Below, one piece after another: positions 16,788 through 24,935 of a stretch of 38,105 nt of DNA. Position 1 is the stretch's first letter. Each line of letters begins with the position of its first letter. Source of the DNA: an uncultured Christensenellaceae bacterium (GTDB lineage: Bacteria > Bacillota > Clostridia > Christensenellales > Borkfalkiaceae); contig CAJUOY010000017.1 of the NCBI GenBank assembly GCA_910588645.1, positions 1-38,105 of the forward strand, written 5' to 3'. Made by a program: the position numbers and the translations under genes. The notes under the pieces are model-generated. The model was not told where the DNA came from. It did no database searches and worked only from the letters and a program-made list of their open reading frames with translations.

Positions 16788-16816
16788 TTGTCAAAAATCC
16801 GCGCGCAACGTATAAT
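16788..16816 (+). promoter_or_regulatory. Promoter of the 86-residue gene
   Basis: TTGTCA (16788-16793), a 17-nt spacer and TATAAT (16811-16816). The ATG begins exactly 6 nt after the -10, so the transcript probably starts at or next to the ATG. Confidence 0.7.
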
Positions 16817-16822
16817 AAAAAT

Positions 16823-17083
16823 ATGTTCAGAATTTGGGCGAAAGTAATCGCCGGCGAAAAAATCATAAAACAGGTTACATACGAAAACGACGAAAAATTC
16901 GTTTACGCGGACTTCTGGAAGTACATATCCGAAATCTGCGACGAACTGGATATATCCACCCCGATAGTGCTTAAAACGCACATTTTCGGGTACGCAAAAT
17001 TCCGCACGGTAAAATTCTTAGCCCGCGATTTTGCAGAAGCGCCTGACTTCGACAAGCTTGTAATAGAAAACATAACTATTTAA
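16823..17083 (+). CDS. Small conserved-looking protein of unknown function
   Basis: An 86-residue protein (MFRIWAKVIAGEKIIKQ...) that I do not recognise by name. It is soluble, with alternating strand-like and helical segments and a HIFGYAKFR stretch in the second half. It looks real because it has a near-consensus promoter, normal codon use and no overlap with other genes. There is no ribosome binding site. The -10 box ends 6 nt before the ATG, suggesting a leaderless mRNA. It is divergent from the Lrp regulator and may be under its control. Confidence 0.75.
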   Translation: MFRIWAKVIAGEKIIKQVTYENDEKFVYADFWKYISEICDELDISTPIVLKTHIFGYAKFRTVKFLARDFAEAPDFDKLVIENITI

Positions 17084-17120
17084 AAAGTATATTTATTCCG
17101 CGGCGGCGCATACTGTCAAT

Positions 17121-17330
17121 ATGAAAATGACTTGTTATATGTGCGTAGCCAATCTCATTATTTTGGGGATATGCGGGGGTATATTCGCGTTTACGGGCTT
17201 TGACGTAATAAAATATCTGTCTTTCGGCTCCACCGTAGCGTACAGAACCTTTTACGCGATTTGCGCGGCGTCCGCACTGTTCACGATCTATTCGCTGATA
17301 ATATTCAAGCCATACAAGGGGTTAAAATAA
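17121..17330 (+). CDS. DUF378-like small membrane protein
   Basis: A 69-residue protein with two hydrophobic segments (about 8-25 and 42-62). The pattern of 'N-L-I-I-L-G-I-x-G-G...TGFDVIKYLSFGS...YRTFYAICAASALFTIYSL' resembles the small two-helix DUF378 (YuzA) family, whose function is unknown. A second ATG two codons downstream could also be the start. No clear ribosome binding site precedes either, and only a poor -10 (CATACT) lies upstream. It may be co-transcribed with the preceding gene, 37 nt away. Confidence 0.65.
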   Translation: MKMTCYMCVANLIILGICGGIFAFTGFDVIKYLSFGSTVAYRTFYAICAASALFTIYSLIIFKPYKGLK

Positions 17331-17358
17331 ACCGTTGCGGTGCAACGGTTTATTTATT
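17325..17358. terminator. Bidirectional terminator
   Basis: A 14-bp perfect stem (17325-17338 with 17342-17355) with a GGT loop and A/T tracts on both sides. It lies between the convergent DUF378-like gene and the two-domain hypothetical gene. Confidence 0.8.
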
Positions 17359-18281
17359 TACGCGCCATCGACACGGAGCGTCGCGCCCGTGCCCGCGTCC
17401 TGATACATCACCCAGAAACCGACGTAACCCTCCGTTTCAAGCGGTATGAACGAGGCCGTGTTTTTCATGCTTTCAGGCGGGGCGGATGAACTTTTTGCGG
17501 GCACGCCGTAACAGACGTACTCCGCGCGGCCGCCCGAATACATCACTCCGAACACGTAAAACCCGTTTTCGCCGTAGGATATTTTTACCCATTTTGAGCC
17601 TTCGATCAGGCTTTCGAGTTCCTTAAAACGAGGGTAATCCGAAAATACTTTTTCTATCTCCCTCTTCATTCGGCTGTAAAAATCGCCGCCGGCAAGACCG
17701 CTCTTTACGCCGCTTTTTTTATTTTTGACAGCGCAAGCAGCCTCCTCATTTTTACGAGGCTTTTCCCCGTTCGCCGCCTTGCTTTCATTTTTGCGTACAG
17801 CACTTTTGCTTTCATCAGTTTCAAATTCATAGTAGTTTTCCTCCGCTATCGCCTCATCCTCGTATACCGTACCCTCGGAAGGAGCTGCGCCGCCGTCCTT
17901 ATTTGCGGCTTTGAAATTTTCGCCGCGTTCTATATCGTCCTTTATAGCAAGAGCCGCGTCGCGGAAATTTCCGCATATTGCCGAAGCAACTGGAAATACT
18001 CCGTTGTTGATATAACATATAAGAGCGGCAAAACCGTTGTCGGTATTTACAAGGCTTTCGCCGTCGAAAAACCCGTCCTCCACGACCACGGTGTTTTTGC
18101 CGTCGTTGACGGCCGCGACAAAACGCCCTTCCGAGAGGGGAGCAAAGTTTATGTACGATACCTCGACGGTGAGATGCCCGCCGTATCTTTCCGCCTTGAC
18201 AAGCCCGGTAAGAGAGCCGCCGTCTGCGGAAAAACCGTCCTTTAAGCCGTGAATTACGGCTATGTTTTTAGTAAAGCTCAT
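17358..18281 (-). CDS. Two-domain protein of unknown function with a charged linker
   Basis: A 307-residue protein I do not recognise by name. Residues about 1-115 form one folded-looking domain beginning MSFTKNIAVIHGLKDGFSADGG. Residues about 116-205 are a low-complexity, Glu/Lys/Asn/Ala-rich linker likely to be disordered. Residues about 206-307 form a second domain (DFYSRMKREIEKVFSDYPRF...) ending in GFWVMYQDAG. There is no signal peptide or membrane segment. It is monocistronic, with a G-rich ribosome binding site and a strong terminator. The N- and C-terminal domains look conserved in character and only the linker looks fast-evolving. Confidence 0.75.
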   Translation of the reverse strand: MSFTKNIAVIHGLKDGFSADGGSLTGLVKAERYGGHLTVEVSYINFAPLSEGRFVAAVNDGKNTVVVEDGFFDGESLVNTDNGFAALICYINNGVFPVASAICGNFRDAALAIKDDIERGENFKAANKDGGAAPSEGTVYEDEAIAEENYYEFETDESKSAVRKNESKAANGEKPRKNEEAACAVKNKKSGVKSGLAGGDFYSRMKREIEKVFSDYPRFKELESLIEGSKWVKISYGENGFYVFGVMYSGGRAEYVCYGVPAKSSSAPPESMKNTASFIPLETEGYVGFWVMYQDAGTGATLRVDGA

Positions 18282-18409
18282 AAAATCGCCCCGTTTAAAA
18301 TTGTGTTACAAAATAATTATAGTAATAAATTGAGAGAATATTTTATATAATTATGTAGTATTATGTAATTTTTGGGTATAAAAGTTCACAATTCTTGCAC
18401 ACAATTAAT

Positions 18410-18438
18410 TTGCTTTTTTTGACAAGGTATTATATAAT
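18410..18438 (+). promoter_or_regulatory. Promoter of pckG
   Basis: TTGCTT (18410-18415), a 17-nt spacer and TATAAT (18433-18438). A better -35 (TTGACA at 18418-18423) lies too close to this -10. The leader of about 35 nt ends with AGGAGAG before the ATG. Confidence 0.5.
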
Positions 18439-18480
18439 ATTATTTGTAGAAATATTGATTTTTTCCAGGAGAGAAAAATT

Positions 18481-20292
18481 ATGGCGTTGACAAAAAATCA
18501 GAAGGTCCTCGAATTCGTGCGCGAAAGCGCGGAACTCGGCTTGCCCGATAAAATCGTTTGGATCGACGGAAGTCCCGAACAGATTAAAGCTTTGAAAGAA
18601 GAGGCGGTAAAGACCGGCGAACTTATAAAACTTAACGAAAATCTTTTACACGACTGCTATCTGCACCGCACAAAGGTAAACGACGTCGCCCGCGTAGAGG
18701 ACAGAACTTTTATCTGTACTTCCAAGCGAGAAGACGCCGGCCCCATAAATTATTGGATGGATCCCCGCCAGGCTTACGAGCTTGCTTCAGAAATTGCGCG
18801 CGGCTCTATGAAGGGAAGAACTATGTACGTCATTCCCTATTCTATGGGCGTTGTGGGCAGCCCCTTCGCAAAGATCGGCGTAGAGGTAACCGACTCCATC
18901 TACGTTGTATTAAATATGAATATAATGACGCGCGTGGGCGTTCAGTGTCTCAAAGAACTGGGCAAAGACGGCGATTTCATAAAGGGCTTTCACGCAAAGT
19001 GCGACGTTGACGCAGATAAGAGATATATTATGCACTTCCCCGAGGACAACACTATTATCTCCGTAAACTCGGCTTACGGCGGAAACGTGCTTTTGGGCAA
19101 AAAGTGCTTTGCTCTGCGTATAGCTTCCTACCTCGGCAAGAACGAGGGCTGGATGGCAGAGCATATGCTTATCCTCGGCGTTACTTTCCCCGACGGCGAA
19201 AAGAAATACGTTGCGGCGGCATTTCCCTCCGCTTGCGGCAAAACCAACCTTGCAATGCTTATTCCCCCCAAACATTACATTGAAAAGGGATATAAGGTTG
19301 AGTGCGTAGGCGACGACATTGCCTGGCTGAGAGTTGGCGAAGACGGAAGGCTTTGGGCGGTAAACCCCGAAAACGGTTTCTTCGGCGTTGCTCCCGGAAC
19401 AAACGAACACTCCAATTATAACGCGCTTCAATCCACAAAGCGCGGCACAATATTCACTAACGTTGCGCTCAATACCGACAATATGACAGTTTGGTGGGAG
19501 GGACTTTCCAAAGATCTTCCCGAACATTGCATCGACTGGACGGGTAAGCCTTGGGATCCCGCTAAATTTAACAAAGCAGACAAATCCACCTGCGCCGCGC
19601 ATCCCAACAGCCGTTTCACCGCGCCTGCGGCTAATTGCCCCTGCGTTTCTCCCGAATTCGATTCCAAGAAAGGAGTGCCTATCTCCGCGATAATTTTCGG
19701 CGGAAGAAGAGCATCTACAACTCCCCTCGTTTATGAAGCGAGAGACTGGAACCACGGCGTATTCATCGGTTCGGCTATGTCCTCCGAGACAACTGCCGCA
19801 GCGGCAGGCGCAGTCGGCGTACTCAGACACGATCCCATGGCTATGAAGCCCTTCACCGGCTATCATATGGGCGACTACTTCGCTCACTGGGTGGAAATGG
19901 GATCTAAAATCAAAAATCCTCCCAAGATATTCAACGTTAACTGGTTCCGCACCGATAAGGACGGCAACTTTATGTGGCCCGGCTTCGGCGACAATATGCG
20001 CGTGCTCGAATGGATTTTGAGACGTTGCGACAACACCGCCGACGCAGAAGAAACCGCGATAGGATACGTTCCCAAGGCGGAGGATATAGATCTTACAGGT
20101 CTCGACTATGAAATCTGCGAGGGTAAAAAGTTCGGTATCGACGAGCTTAAAGAAATTCTTACCGTAGATCAAGCAAAGTGGACCAAGGAAGCGGAGGAGA
20201 TAGAAGGTTATTATAACGGAACTATCAAGACGCGTATCCCTCAAGAGCTTATAGACTGCCTGAACACTTTGAAAGAAAACTGCAAAAAATAA
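18481..20292 (+). CDS. pckG: Phosphoenolpyruvate carboxykinase (GTP)
   Basis: Interconverts oxaloacetate plus GTP with PEP, GDP and CO2, at the junction of gluconeogenesis, anaplerosis and fermentation. The 603-residue length and the motifs are those of the GTP class, not the ATP class. The P-loop is FPSACGKTN, with the reactive cysteine at about residue 252. The kinase-2 motif is VGDDIAWL (276-283), and FGGRRASTTPLVYEARDWNHGVF follows. In anaerobes it often runs in the PEP-to-oxaloacetate direction (known for the enzyme class, not shown here). The gene is monocistronic with its own promoter and terminator and has codon use typical of a highly expressed gene. Confidence 0.97.
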   Translation: MALTKNQKVLEFVRESAELGLPDKIVWIDGSPEQIKALKEEAVKTGELIKLNENLLHDCYLHRTKVNDVARVEDRTFICTSKREDAGPINYWMDPRQAYELASEIARGSMKGRTMYVIPYSMGVVGSPFAKIGVEVTDSIYVVLNMNIMTRVGVQCLKELGKDGDFIKGFHAKCDVDADKRYIMHFPEDNTIISVNSAYGGNVLLGKKCFALRIASYLGKNEGWMAEHMLILGVTFPDGEKKYVAAAFPSACGKTNLAMLIPPKHYIEKGYKVECVGDDIAWLRVGEDGRLWAVNPENGFFGVAPGTNEHSNYNALQSTKRGTIFTNVALNTDNMTVWWEGLSKDLPEHCIDWTGKPWDPAKFNKADKSTCAAHPNSRFTAPAANCPCVSPEFDSKKGVPISAIIFGGRRASTTPLVYEARDWNHGVFIGSAMSSETTAAAAGAVGVLRHDPMAMKPFTGYHMGDYFAHWVEMGSKIKNPPKIFNVNWFRTDKDGNFMWPGFGDNMRVLEWILRRCDNTADAEETAIGYVPKAEDIDLTGLDYEICEGKKFGIDELKEILTVDQAKWTKEAEEIEGYYNGTIKTRIPQELIDCLNTLKENCKK

Positions 20293-20304
20293 AGATAAAA
20301 ATAT

Positions 20305-20336
20305 ACAGCCGCGGAAAATTTCCGCGGCTGTTTTTT
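20305..20336 (+). terminator. Terminator of pckG
   Basis: Stem ACAGCCGCGGA/TCCGCGGCTGT (20305-20315 with 20321-20331) followed by a T run. The same stem sequence recurs at 37241-37270. Confidence 0.9.
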
Positions 20337-20357
20337 AATTTTAATTGTTTGTAAGTA

Positions 20358-20396
20358 CAAATAAACCGCGGCGTTATTTAATATACCGCCGCGGTT
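20358..20396 (-). terminator. Terminator of the dnaN-to-khpB gene cluster
   Basis: Perfect 10-bp stem AACCGCGGCG/CGCCGCGGTT (20364-20373 with 20387-20396), followed on the minus strand by TTTATTTGT. It lies 6 nt after the khpB stop. Confidence 0.75.
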
Positions 20397-20402
20397 GAAT
20401 TA

Positions 20403-21293
20403 TTACTCGTTATTGCCGTTGGAATTATTGTTTTCGTCGTCTTTCTTTATATCGTTGCTGTTGCCGAGGAAGGTCCCGAAGTAAATTTCCTTTTTGCCGC
20501 GCTTTGCGCCGCCCGAAGAACGGGGACGTCCGCCGTCTCTTCTTTCGCCGCGGTCGCGTCTGTCGTTTCTGTCTCTTCTTCCGTGTCCGCGGTTATCGCG
20601 GCCCTCGCGTCTGTCGCCGCGGTCGCGCCCTCTCTTTTCACCGTATCTCACACCTCTGTCGTTAGGGCTTGCGTTGTTGGGGATAACGGCCACGTATCTC
20701 ATAGGCTCCTTTCCCTCAGACGCGGTCTTAACGTCTTCGTTATTCATAAGGGCGGAATGAATCACACGCCTTTCATATGGCGTCATAGGTTCGAGCAACA
20801 TCTTTCTGCCCGTTTCCACCGCAGTTTTAGCCAATTTGTTGGCAAGCGTGACAAGCGTACGCTCGCGCTGTGCGCGATAATTTTCGCAATCCACGACAAC
20901 CTTTTTATATTCGTCGCGGCCGATATTGTATACGGCGCCCGCAAGACATTGTATTGCGTCCAAAACGTCGCCGCGTTTTCCTATAACTCTTGCGGAATTT
21001 GCCGCGGTTATGTTTATTACAAGCGATTCTCCGTCGGATACGATTTCGCTCTTGGCTTCAAAACCGATAATATCGAGTAAACCATTGATAAAATCAGTAG
21101 TGGAGGATACCGTTTCCTCGCGTTTGGGAGTAATTCTTACTCTTGCCTTGACTGATCCCAATCCGAAAAGTCCCTTTTTGCCCTCGTCAAGTATTTCATA
21201 ATCCACCTCGTCTATAGTGAGAGCAAGCGCCTTCAATCCCTCTTCGAGGGCTTCATCTACGGACTTGGCCGTAAAAACGTTTTTTTCTTCCAT
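20403..21293 (-). CDS. khpB: RNA-binding protein KhpB/Jag with an Arg/Asp/Gly-rich tail
   Basis: An RNA-binding protein linked to cell-elongation control and, in B. subtilis, encoded with spoIIIJ. Jag-N domain about 1-53 (ending KGLFGLGSVKARVRI), KH domain about 88-140 with the GxxG loop in IGKRGDV, and R3H domain about 140-205 (TPYERRVIHSAL). After residue 207 there is an unusual extension of about 90 residues rich in Arg, Asp and Gly, resembling RGG-type RNA-binding tails. It ends in a short conserved-looking IYFGTFLGNS and an Asn-rich end. The ATG overlaps the yidC stop by one base (TAATG), so translation is coupled. Confidence 0.94.
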   Translation of the reverse strand: MEEKNVFTAKSVDEALEEGLKALALTIDEVDYEILDEGKKGLFGLGSVKARVRITPKREETVSSTTDFINGLLDIIGFEAKSEIVSDGESLVINITAANSARVIGKRGDVLDAIQCLAGAVYNIGRDEYKKVVVDCENYRAQRERTLVTLANKLAKTAVETGRKMLLEPMTPYERRVIHSALMNNEDVKTASEGKEPMRYVAVIPNNASPNDRGVRYGEKRGRDRGDRREGRDNRGHGRRDRNDRRDRGERRDGGRPRSSGGAKRGKKEIYFGTFLGNSNDIKKDDENNNSNGNNE

Positions 21294-22582
21294 TATTTTA
21301 ACCTCTTTGCCTTGTTTGACGGCCTGCCGCTGTATCCCGAACCGCCGTTGTCCTTCTTTTCAAACCGTATAGCTACGATCTTGTTGATAATCAAAGTAGA
21401 AATAAGTCCGTAAAGAGTGTTGACTATCATATAAACGGAGAACGCCGCGGAGTAGAAAAATGAGAATACGCCGAAAATAATGGGCATCATAATCATCATC
21501 CACTTATTTGTCTTTGCCGCGCTGCCGTCCACCGAACTCAATTCGTTGGCGGCCTTTTGCGATCTCATCATTATGAACTGCTGTAAGAACATCAGCCCTA
21601 TTGCCAGTACTATAAGCACGAAGTAACCGTTAAAAGTGTTTTTTTCGTTTACAAGATTAAAAGTAACTTCGTTGTAATTATCTTCATACGTCGCGCTTAC
21701 TCCCGAGCCCATAGCCCTTGCAACAGCATCGGAAAAGCTCTTGAAGTCGGGGACTTTTTTATTGAGCATCGAATCGGGATACCACATATTGCCTATCCAG
21801 CCGAATTCGGTTGCTTTTTTATTTTCGGCATACCATTTTACGACCGCTTCGCGGGCGTTGAGCTGAACAAACTCGGTAACAACTTCCCATTTTTCGTTTT
21901 CGTTTTTATCGAGGAATGCCTCTTTATCGAAAGTTTTGGGAGCCGCGTTTCCCTTGTCGTCAACGTCGTTTTTATGGAATTCGTTGTAGTAAGGTTCGTA
22001 ATAAGCTATAAATTTGTCGAAATTCACGCGATAGCTGTTATCGGATCCAATTAAAAAGTGTGAATTGTCACTATCGTTTTCATCGGTCTGCACGTAGACG
22101 CTCACACTGGAATTGTACGCTTCGACCATTTCGTTATAATTGGCAAGCGTGGCGTAGTTGGCGTAAGTAGAGAAGGACGAAAAAACGACCATAAAGATTA
22201 CCAGCGAGACTACCATAGGAAGGCAGGCGCCTAATGGATTGAAGCCGTTTGCGCGCTGCAACTCCATGACCTTCTGCTGATACATATTTTTATCGTTTGC
22301 GTACTGCTTTTGGAGTTTTTCCATCTGAGGACGCATTCTTTCCATCATTAAGGATTGTTTCTTGGTCTTTACCCTTGAATAAATATCGAGAGGAAGAACA
22401 AGAGTTTTTAAGCACAGTGTAAAGACTATTACGCCTAGCGCAATAGCGCCGTAGAATCCCGTAAACAGATCGAATATCCAACTTATGATCTTACCGATCC
22501 AGTTGAGGTCGATCGAAGAAATAGGATCTACGCCGAATGAATTTACTATGCTTGAAATTGCAAGTGTGTCGAAAATGTTCAT
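21293..22582 (-). CDS. yidC: Membrane protein insertase YidC with a large extracytoplasmic insertion
   Basis: Inserts and folds membrane proteins. Core helices are at about 43-63, 119-139, 319-335, 361-381 and 383-403, with the cytoplasmic coiled-coil hairpin at 70-115. It is 429 residues long, whereas typical Gram-positive YidC proteins are about 260-290. The excess is an extracytoplasmic loop of roughly 175 residues between the second and third core helices (about 145-318), rich in Asp, Asn and Tyr. In FTLCLKTLVLPL a lysine (K59) stands where SpoIIIJ-type proteins have the groove arginine. There is no lipobox cysteine at the N-terminus. Confidence 0.93.
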   Translation of the reverse strand: MNIFDTLAISSIVNSFGVDPISSIDLNWIGKIISWIFDLFTGFYGAIALGVIVFTLCLKTLVLPLDIYSRVKTKKQSLMMERMRPQMEKLQKQYANDKNMYQQKVMELQRANGFNPLGACLPMVVSLVIFMVVFSSFSTYANYATLANYNEMVEAYNSSVSVYVQTDENDSDNSHFLIGSDNSYRVNFDKFIAYYEPYYNEFHKNDVDDKGNAAPKTFDKEAFLDKNENEKWEVVTEFVQLNAREAVVKWYAENKKATEFGWIGNMWYPDSMLNKKVPDFKSFSDAVARAMGSGVSATYEDNYNEVTFNLVNEKNTFNGYFVLIVLAIGLMFLQQFIMMRSQKAANELSSVDGSAAKTNKWMMIMMPIIFGVFSFFYSAAFSVYMIVNTLYGLISTLIINKIVAIRFEKKDNGGSGYSGRPSNKAKRLK

Positions 22583-22597
22583 ATTTTACCGGGGCAA

Positions 22598-22888
22598 TTA
22601 AATTACCCATTTTAATCTAAAATATTTTTCCGGTGCGGGATCGTAACCGCCCTTGGAAAAAGGGTTGCATCTTATAATTCTCCAACAACCCAGCAAAATT
22701 CCCAAAATTACTCCCTTATTGTTGATAGCCCTTTTCATATACTCCGAACAGGTCGGTTCGTACAGGCAGGTATGACGGGAAATGTTTTTTTGATAAAAGA
22801 CTATAAGTCTCATAAAAAAAGCCTTGAAGACGGGTTTAAAGACTTTGCGCCTGGCGGTTTTTATGAATTTTTTTAACCTTTCAGGCAT
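22598..22888 (-). CDS. yidD: Membrane protein insertion efficiency factor YidD
   Basis: A small amphipathic membrane-associated protein that assists YidC-dependent insertion. The diagnostic C-x(3)-P-x-C-S-x-Y motif reads CLYEPTCSEYM, followed by GCWRIIRCNPFSKGGYDP. I chose the ATG at 22888 (96 residues), preceded by AAGGTG. A GTG at 22909 is in frame but lies deeper in rnpA. The start overlaps rnpA by 16 nt, the usual arrangement. Confidence 0.94.
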   Translation of the reverse strand: MPERLKKFIKTARRKVFKPVFKAFFMRLIVFYQKNISRHTCLYEPTCSEYMKRAINNKGVILGILLGCWRIIRCNPFSKGGYDPAPEKYFRLKWVI

Positions 22889-23211
22889 TCGTTCACCTTT
22901 GCAAAGCACGTCTTTAAGCTTTTTTTATATGCGGCGAATGTATACTCTCCGTCGACCTTTGGTATTAAAATTATCGAACAGGGCTTTTCAAGTTGTCCGC
23001 AACATTCTGAAAATGCGGCTCTTAACAGTCTCTTTATTCTGTTTCTTTTTACGGCTTTTCCGTGTTTCTTGGAAACGGCTACACCCATAGAAAGCTTTGC
23101 CGAAGGAAAATACAATAACGTAATATTAGGGGAAAATACCTTTTTCCCCCTAGTAAACAATTTCTGAAAATGGGTGTTTTTTTTAATTCTTAGGTATTTC
23201 ACCCCTGTCAC
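22873..23211 (-). CDS. rnpA: Ribonuclease P protein component
   Basis: Protein subunit of RNase P, which processes the 5' ends of tRNAs. The 112-residue protein contains the signature KRNRIKRLLRAAF. The GTG at 23211 lies 3 nt after the rpmH stop. A second GTG three codons later (23202), giving VKYLRIKKN, fits the usual family start and may be the true one. It overlaps yidD by 16 nt. Confidence 0.94.
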   Translation of the reverse strand: MTGVKYLRIKKNTHFQKLFTRGKKVFSPNITLLYFPSAKLSMGVAVSKKHGKAVKRNRIKRLLRAAFSECCGQLEKPCSIILIPKVDGEYTFAAYKKSLKTCFAKVNECLKG

Positions 23212-23214
23212 CGC

Positions 23215-23349
23215 TTATGCAGACAGCTTCTTTCTGCCCTTGTTTCTTCTTCTCTTTAAAACGTTTCTTCCTGCGGTTGTGGACATTCTCTTTCTGAAAC
23301 CGTGAACTTTGCTCCTCTGTCTTTTCTTGGGCTGATAAGTCCTTTTCAT
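23215..23349 (-). CDS. rpmH: 50S ribosomal protein L34
   Basis: A 44-residue basic ribosomal protein. It begins MKRTYQPKKRQRSKVHGFR and continues with the KRMSTTAGRNVLKRRRNKGR type sequence, essentially the textbook L34. The ATG has GGAGAAA upstream. It precedes rnpA by 3 nt. In most Firmicutes dnaA lies on the other side of the rpmH promoter, but here the upstream neighbour is dnaN on the same strand. Confidence 0.97.
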   Translation of the reverse strand: MKRTYQPKKRQRSKVHGFRKRMSTTAGRNVLKRRRNKGRKKLSA

Positions 23350-23420
23350 TGTTTTTCTCCTTTATTTGATACGTTGCTATCGTACATTATATAATCTATT
23401 TTAAATCAAGTCAAGCCATT

Positions 23421-24527
23421 TTATTGGTTACTGCTCGTTCTCACGGGTAAAATGAGATATAATTTATCCTTGGCGTTCTCGTTCTGACAGATGAAAGGCT
23501 GTACGTGATTGTTGAAAGAAAGCGTAATTTTTTCCTCCGTCAAAGCGTTAACCGCGTCGATTATAAACTTGGAATTCATCGCGATCCTTACGTCTTTTCC
23601 CTCGGTTACCGCTTTTACGGGTTCCTGTACGTTTCCTATTTCCGAAGCGGAGGAAATCTCTATTTTATCGCCGCTCACGTCGAATATGATCAGGCTGTTT
23701 TTATCCCCTCTTACGAGAATTGCAGCCCTCTCGATACTGGCTTTTAATAAATCTTTTTCCACGGTTACCGCGGTTATAAAACCTTTGGGGATAATATTTT
23801 CTTTTTTGATGAAATCTCCGCCGTAAAGTCTCGAAGTCAATATCGTATTCCCGGCTTCGACGAGTATCATTCCGCGCTGTACGAAAATTTCAGTTTCACC
23901 GTCTCCGTCGGGAATCATTTTCTCGATTTCCGTCAGAGTTCTCGAAGGGCAGATGATGTCAAGATTTCCCGTTGCCGAGATAACTTTGCCCGAAACGGTC
24001 GCAAGGCGGAATCCGTCGAGCGCCGTCACGCAAATATCCTCGCCGTTGATTAAAAACTGGCAGCCCTTCAAAATGGGACGGGAATCATCGGTCGCGCAGC
24101 AAAATACCGTAGAGCGTATAAATTCCTTTAAATCGGAAGTTTTTAATTTAAAACTGTTTTCCCTGATTTCAGTGTCTATTTTGGGGAAATCGTCCGCGGA
24201 GAGTATCTGCATATTCGTCTGACTGTCCGCATAGAAGATATCCATTTTTTTATTTTCCGAAGAGAGAGTTATCTGCACTCCCTCAAGCTTTTTAATAAAG
24301 TCTGCAAAATATTTTCCGGGAACGCAGATCTCGCCTTCTTCGTAAACTTCGGCCTTTATATTTTTAATAATTGAAATTTCCCCGTCCGTTGCGGAAAGGA
24401 TAAGAGAATCGTTTTTAGCATTGAGCTTAATACACTCCAATACGGGTACCGTAGTCTTTGAAGAGCAGGCCTTTACAACTTTCAACACTGCATCGGATAA
24501 ATCTATGCCTTCACAAATACACTTCAT
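23421..24527 (-). CDS. dnaN: DNA polymerase III beta subunit (sliding clamp)
   Basis: A ring-shaped processivity clamp for the replicative polymerase. The 368-residue length is typical. It begins MKCICEGIDLSDAVLKVVKACSSKTTVPVLECIKL and ends with the conserved YLILPVRT. AAGGAAGAG precedes the ATG. It is transcribed leftward into rpmH-rnpA-yidD-yidC-khpB and is not preceded by dnaA. The 408-nt AT-rich region upstream is a candidate origin segment. Confidence 0.96.
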   Translation of the reverse strand: MKCICEGIDLSDAVLKVVKACSSKTTVPVLECIKLNAKNDSLILSATDGEISIIKNIKAEVYEEGEICVPGKYFADFIKKLEGVQITLSSENKKMDIFYADSQTNMQILSADDFPKIDTEIRENSFKLKTSDLKEFIRSTVFCCATDDSRPILKGCQFLINGEDICVTALDGFRLATVSGKVISATGNLDIICPSRTLTEIEKMIPDGDGETEIFVQRGMILVEAGNTILTSRLYGGDFIKKENIIPKGFITAVTVEKDLLKASIERAAILVRGDKNSLIIFDVSGDKIEISSASEIGNVQEPVKAVTEGKDVRIAMNSKFIIDAVNALTEEKITLSFNNHVQPFICQNENAKDKLYLILPVRTSSNQ

Positions 24528-24935
24528 TTTAATTCTCTTCCTTATAAATTTAATAAAACGGTAAAAAACCGTCTTTGATTTTCTTTTGATTGTTTATTTT
24601 ATTATTATATTAATAAATAATAATGTAATAATTATTAGTAGGCTGTGTGGAAATGTTAATATCATTTCGGATACTTCTATATTTTAACAAATATACGGCG
24701 AAAATGCAAGTAAATGGCAGAATTTCCCGCATTTGGAATGTGAATTTTTTTGTGGTCAAACAGAAGTATTTATACACATATTAAATTTGATTTTTTCTTT
24801 GCGCCCCACCGTTTTTTATTAAAACACTTAGCAAGCAGACAAAAATAATCGGCTTTTAAAAGTTATTAACTTTTTTTGTCGGTTGTTGATAAAAAACTTC
24901 TTGTAATTGTTGAAAACTTTTGATATACTTTTTTT
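24528..24935. other. AT-rich gap between dnaN and rsmG with DnaA-box-like sites, candidate origin segment
   Basis: No gene is visible. The gap contains TTATACACA (24770-24778, fits TTATNCACA) and TGTTGATAA (24884-24892, one mismatch on the minus strand). It also has the weaker TGTGGTCAA (24751-24759) and TGTGGAAAT (24646-24654). Long A/T runs are present, and the divergent dnaN and rsmG genes point away from it. Confidence 0.45.
24901..24929 (+). promoter_or_regulatory. Promoter of rsmG
   Basis: TTGTAA (24901-24906), a 17-nt spacer and TATACT (24924-24929). The rsmG ATG starts exactly 6 nt after the -10 (TTTTTT), so the mRNA is probably leaderless. Confidence 0.6.

Noticed and set aside
18910..20244. 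A 444-codon minus-strand ORF opposite pckG
   Set aside because: Its protein resembles no family and its reading frame is a by-product of strong codon bias in pckG.
24540..24585. A small hairpin (ACGGT/ACCGT) in the dnaN leader as a terminator
   Set aside because: Only 5 bp with an all-A/T loop; too weak to call.
23350..24935. A possible hidden dnaA between rpmH and rsmG
   Set aside because: Only dnaN fits the coding frames; the flanking gaps are too short or too AT-rich and contain no AAA+ motifs.
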